DNA of 6,999 bases, from positions 1 to 6,999 of the forward strand of contig JACJWY010000023.1 of the NCBI GenBank assembly GCA_020636955.1. The letters run 5' to 3'. Shown here in pieces: positions 6,080 to 6,999 of this stretch. Numbering within the stretch: position 1 is the first letter of the stretch; every line of letters begins with the position of its first letter. The notes below the pieces were generated by a model. It ran no database searches. It worked only from the letters and a program-made list of their open reading frames with translations, and was not told the origin of the DNA. Made by a program: the position numbers and the translations under genes. Source of the stretch: Thermoleophilales bacterium (GTDB taxonomy: Bacteria; Actinomycetota; Thermoleophilia; Solirubrobacterales; 70-9).

Positions 6080-6107
6080 CTTGTCTATGTGAGCCGCTCC
6101 ACATAGT
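6080..6107 (+). promoter_or_regulatory. Weak candidate promoter of the aminotransferase gene
   Basis: CTTGTC (6080-6085) and CATAGT (6102-6107), 16 nt apart, are the nearest thing to -35 and -10 elements before the aminotransferase. Both match consensus only partly. If used, the palindrome at 6085-6106 would cover the spacer and -10, which would favour repression by the bound factor. I found no convincing counterpart for the permease gene on the other strand. Confidence 0.22.
6085..6106. promoter_or_regulatory. CRP/FNR-like operator palindrome in the divergent promoter region
   Basis: A perfect inverted repeat CTATGTG-N8-CACATAG lies between the two divergent genes. Its core at 6088-6103 reads TGTGA-GCCGCT-CCACA, one base off the TGTGA-N6-TCACA consensus bound by CRP and actinobacterial GlxR/Cmr-type regulators. 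A further TGTGA half-site lies at 6064-6068. A second palindrome, TGTGG-GG-CCACA (6107-6118), follows immediately. The centre is about 57 bp before the aminotransferase start codon and 104 bp before that of the permease, so one factor could control both. Family identity of the factor is inference. Confidence 0.5.
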
Positions 6108-6139
6108 GTGGGGCCACAGACCCCGAATCCGTCTTCCGC

Positions 6140-6147
6140 AAAGGAGG
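6140..6147 (+). promoter_or_regulatory. Strong Shine-Dalgarno sequence deciding a GTG start
   Basis: AAAGGAGG is a near-perfect complement of the 16S rRNA 3' end and lies 5 nt before GTG at 6153. It fixes the start of the aminotransferase at this GTG over the in-frame ATG at 6222, which has no such site and would cut into the conserved N-terminal part of the family. Confidence 0.85.
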
Positions 6148-6152
6148 AGCGC

Positions 6153-6999
6153 GTGTCCACCGTAATTCCCAGCAAGTCCACCGTCGACAACCTCCAGGAG
6201 CAGGCGCGCCGACACCTGTGGATGCACTTCTCCCGCATGGGCGGCTACAGCGACGAGCACGAGATCCCGATCATCAGCCGGGGAGAAGGTGCCTACGTCT
6301 ATGACGCCCACGGCAAGAAGTACCTCGACGGTCTCTCCGGGCTTTTCTGCGTGAACGCGGGCCATGGACGTACCGAACTGGCCGAGGCAGCGGCCCGGCA
6401 GTACGAGGAGCTCGACTTCTTCGTGATCTGGAGCTACGCCCATCCGCGGGCGATCGAGCTGGCGACCAAGATCGCGTCGATGACCCCGGGTGACCTCAAC
6501 CGGGTCTTCTTCACCAGCGGCGGTGGCGAGGCGGTCGAATCGGCCCTGAAGCTTGCCCGCAACTACCACCGCATGCGCGGCAACGGGCAGAAGGCCAAAC
6601 ACATCGCCCGCGAGGTGGCTTACCACGGCACAACCCTCGGCGCGCTCTCAGCCACCGGCGTGACAAACCTGCGTTCGCAGTTCGAACCGCTCGCGCCCGG
6701 CGGCTGCCATGTGCCGAACACGAACATCTACCGCTGGCCGGAGGAACGCGAACCGATCTGGGCTGCCGATGCGATCGAAGAGCGGATCCTCTTCGAGGGT
6801 CCTGAAACGGTTTCCGCGGTCATCCTCGAACCGGTCCAGAACGCCGGCGGATGCTTCGTCCCCCCGGACGGGTACTTCCAGCGGGTCCGCGAGATCTGCG
6901 ACAAGTACGACGTCTTGCTGATCTCCGACGAAGTGATCTGTGCCTGGGGCCGGCTCGGCCATTACTTCGGCTGCGAGCGCTTCGGCTACCAGCCCGACA
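6153..6999 (+). CDS. Class III PLP-dependent aminotransferase (partial, 3' end outside window)
   Basis: The first 282 codons of a fold-type I, class III aminotransferase (omega-amine/GABA/putrescine/beta-alanine group, often labelled 'aspartate aminotransferase family'). Such enzymes move an amino group from an omega-amine to pyruvate or 2-oxoglutarate in the cytoplasm. Visible family features: the substrate-entry segment DGLSGLFCVNAGHG (59-72), the PLP-phosphate loop TSGGGEAVESALKLAR (121-136), Tyr157-His158-Gly159 stacking on the cofactor, Glu226 in ILEPVQ, and Asp259 in ISDEVICAWGRLG, which pairs with the pyridine nitrogen. The Schiff-base lysine lies beyond the right edge, about where it should given a usual length of 440-470 aa. 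The N-terminal WMHFSRM resembles the start of putrescine-pyruvate aminotransferases such as SpuC. It is divergent from the permease gene and probably controlled from the same 160-bp region. Amine specificity is inferred from the adjacent polyamine importer. Confidence 0.9.
   Translation, partial: MSTVIPSKSTVDNLQEQARRHLWMHFSRMGGYSDEHEIPIISRGEGAYVYDAHGKKYLDGLSGLFCVNAGHGRTELAEAAARQYEELDFFVIWSYAHPRAIELATKIASMTPGDLNRVFFTSGGGEAVESALKLARNYHRMRGNGQKAKHIAREVAYHGTTLGALSATGVTNLRSQFEPLAPGGCHVPNTNIYRWPEEREPIWAADAIEERILFEGPETVSAVILEPVQNAGGCFVPPDGYFQRVREICDKYDVLLISDEVICAWGRLGHYFGCERFGYQPD

Noticed and set aside
5993..6238. Extension of the APC permease reading frame to a 600-residue protein starting at 6238
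   Set aside because: The extra 82 residues are polar, Cys/His/Arg-rich and unlike any APC N-terminus. They overlap the divergent aminotransferase start with its strong ribosome site, and the family core fits a start at 5992.
6003..6626. Leftward 207-codon open frame opposite the aminotransferase
   Set aside because: It is antisense to well-conserved aminotransferase residues and runs through the divergent regulatory region. It has no family resemblance.

Overview
The window comes from a high-G+C chromosome. Codon use, the style of the proteins and the gene neighbourhood suggest an actinobacterium, possibly of the Thermoleophilia/Solirubrobacterales type. That placement is inference; nothing in the window fixes the taxon.

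Layout. Positions 1-81 hold no complete gene, only a possible tail of a rightward gene. Positions 82-4246 hold a tight leftward operon for a spermidine/putrescine-type ABC importer, transcribed potA (ATPase), potD (lipoprotein binding protein), potB and potC (permeases). The junctions are 1 nt overlap (A/D), a 72-nt gap (D/B) and a 4-nt overlap (B/C). Positions 4247-4435 are a non-coding leader region with repeats and palindromes. Positions 4436-5992, also leftward, hold a 12-TM APC-superfamily amino acid/polyamine permease. Positions 5993-6152 are a divergent regulatory region. From 6153 to the right edge runs the first 282 codons of a class III PLP aminotransferase, rightward.

Function. The binding protein keeps every polyamine-contacting position known from E. 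coli PotD, with two acidic residues conservatively swapped. An importer for polyamines, a second cation/amino acid permease and an omega-aminotransferase together look like an uptake-and-transamination module for putrescine/spermidine or a related omega-amine (GABA, beta-alanine). Substrate assignment rests on family resemblance and context.

The most unusual signal is RNA-level. The potD-potB gap and the first codons of potB form a perfect 13-bp inverted repeat. It encloses a second 5-bp stem, with the potB Shine-Dalgarno sequence in the apical loop and the potB start codon in the internal loop. A ten-codon open frame inside the same structure ends in an ATGA overlap with potB. Such an element could set how much permease is made relative to binding protein. 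The second notable signal is a CRP-like palindrome, TGTGA-N6-CCACA, in the divergent region before the aminotransferase.
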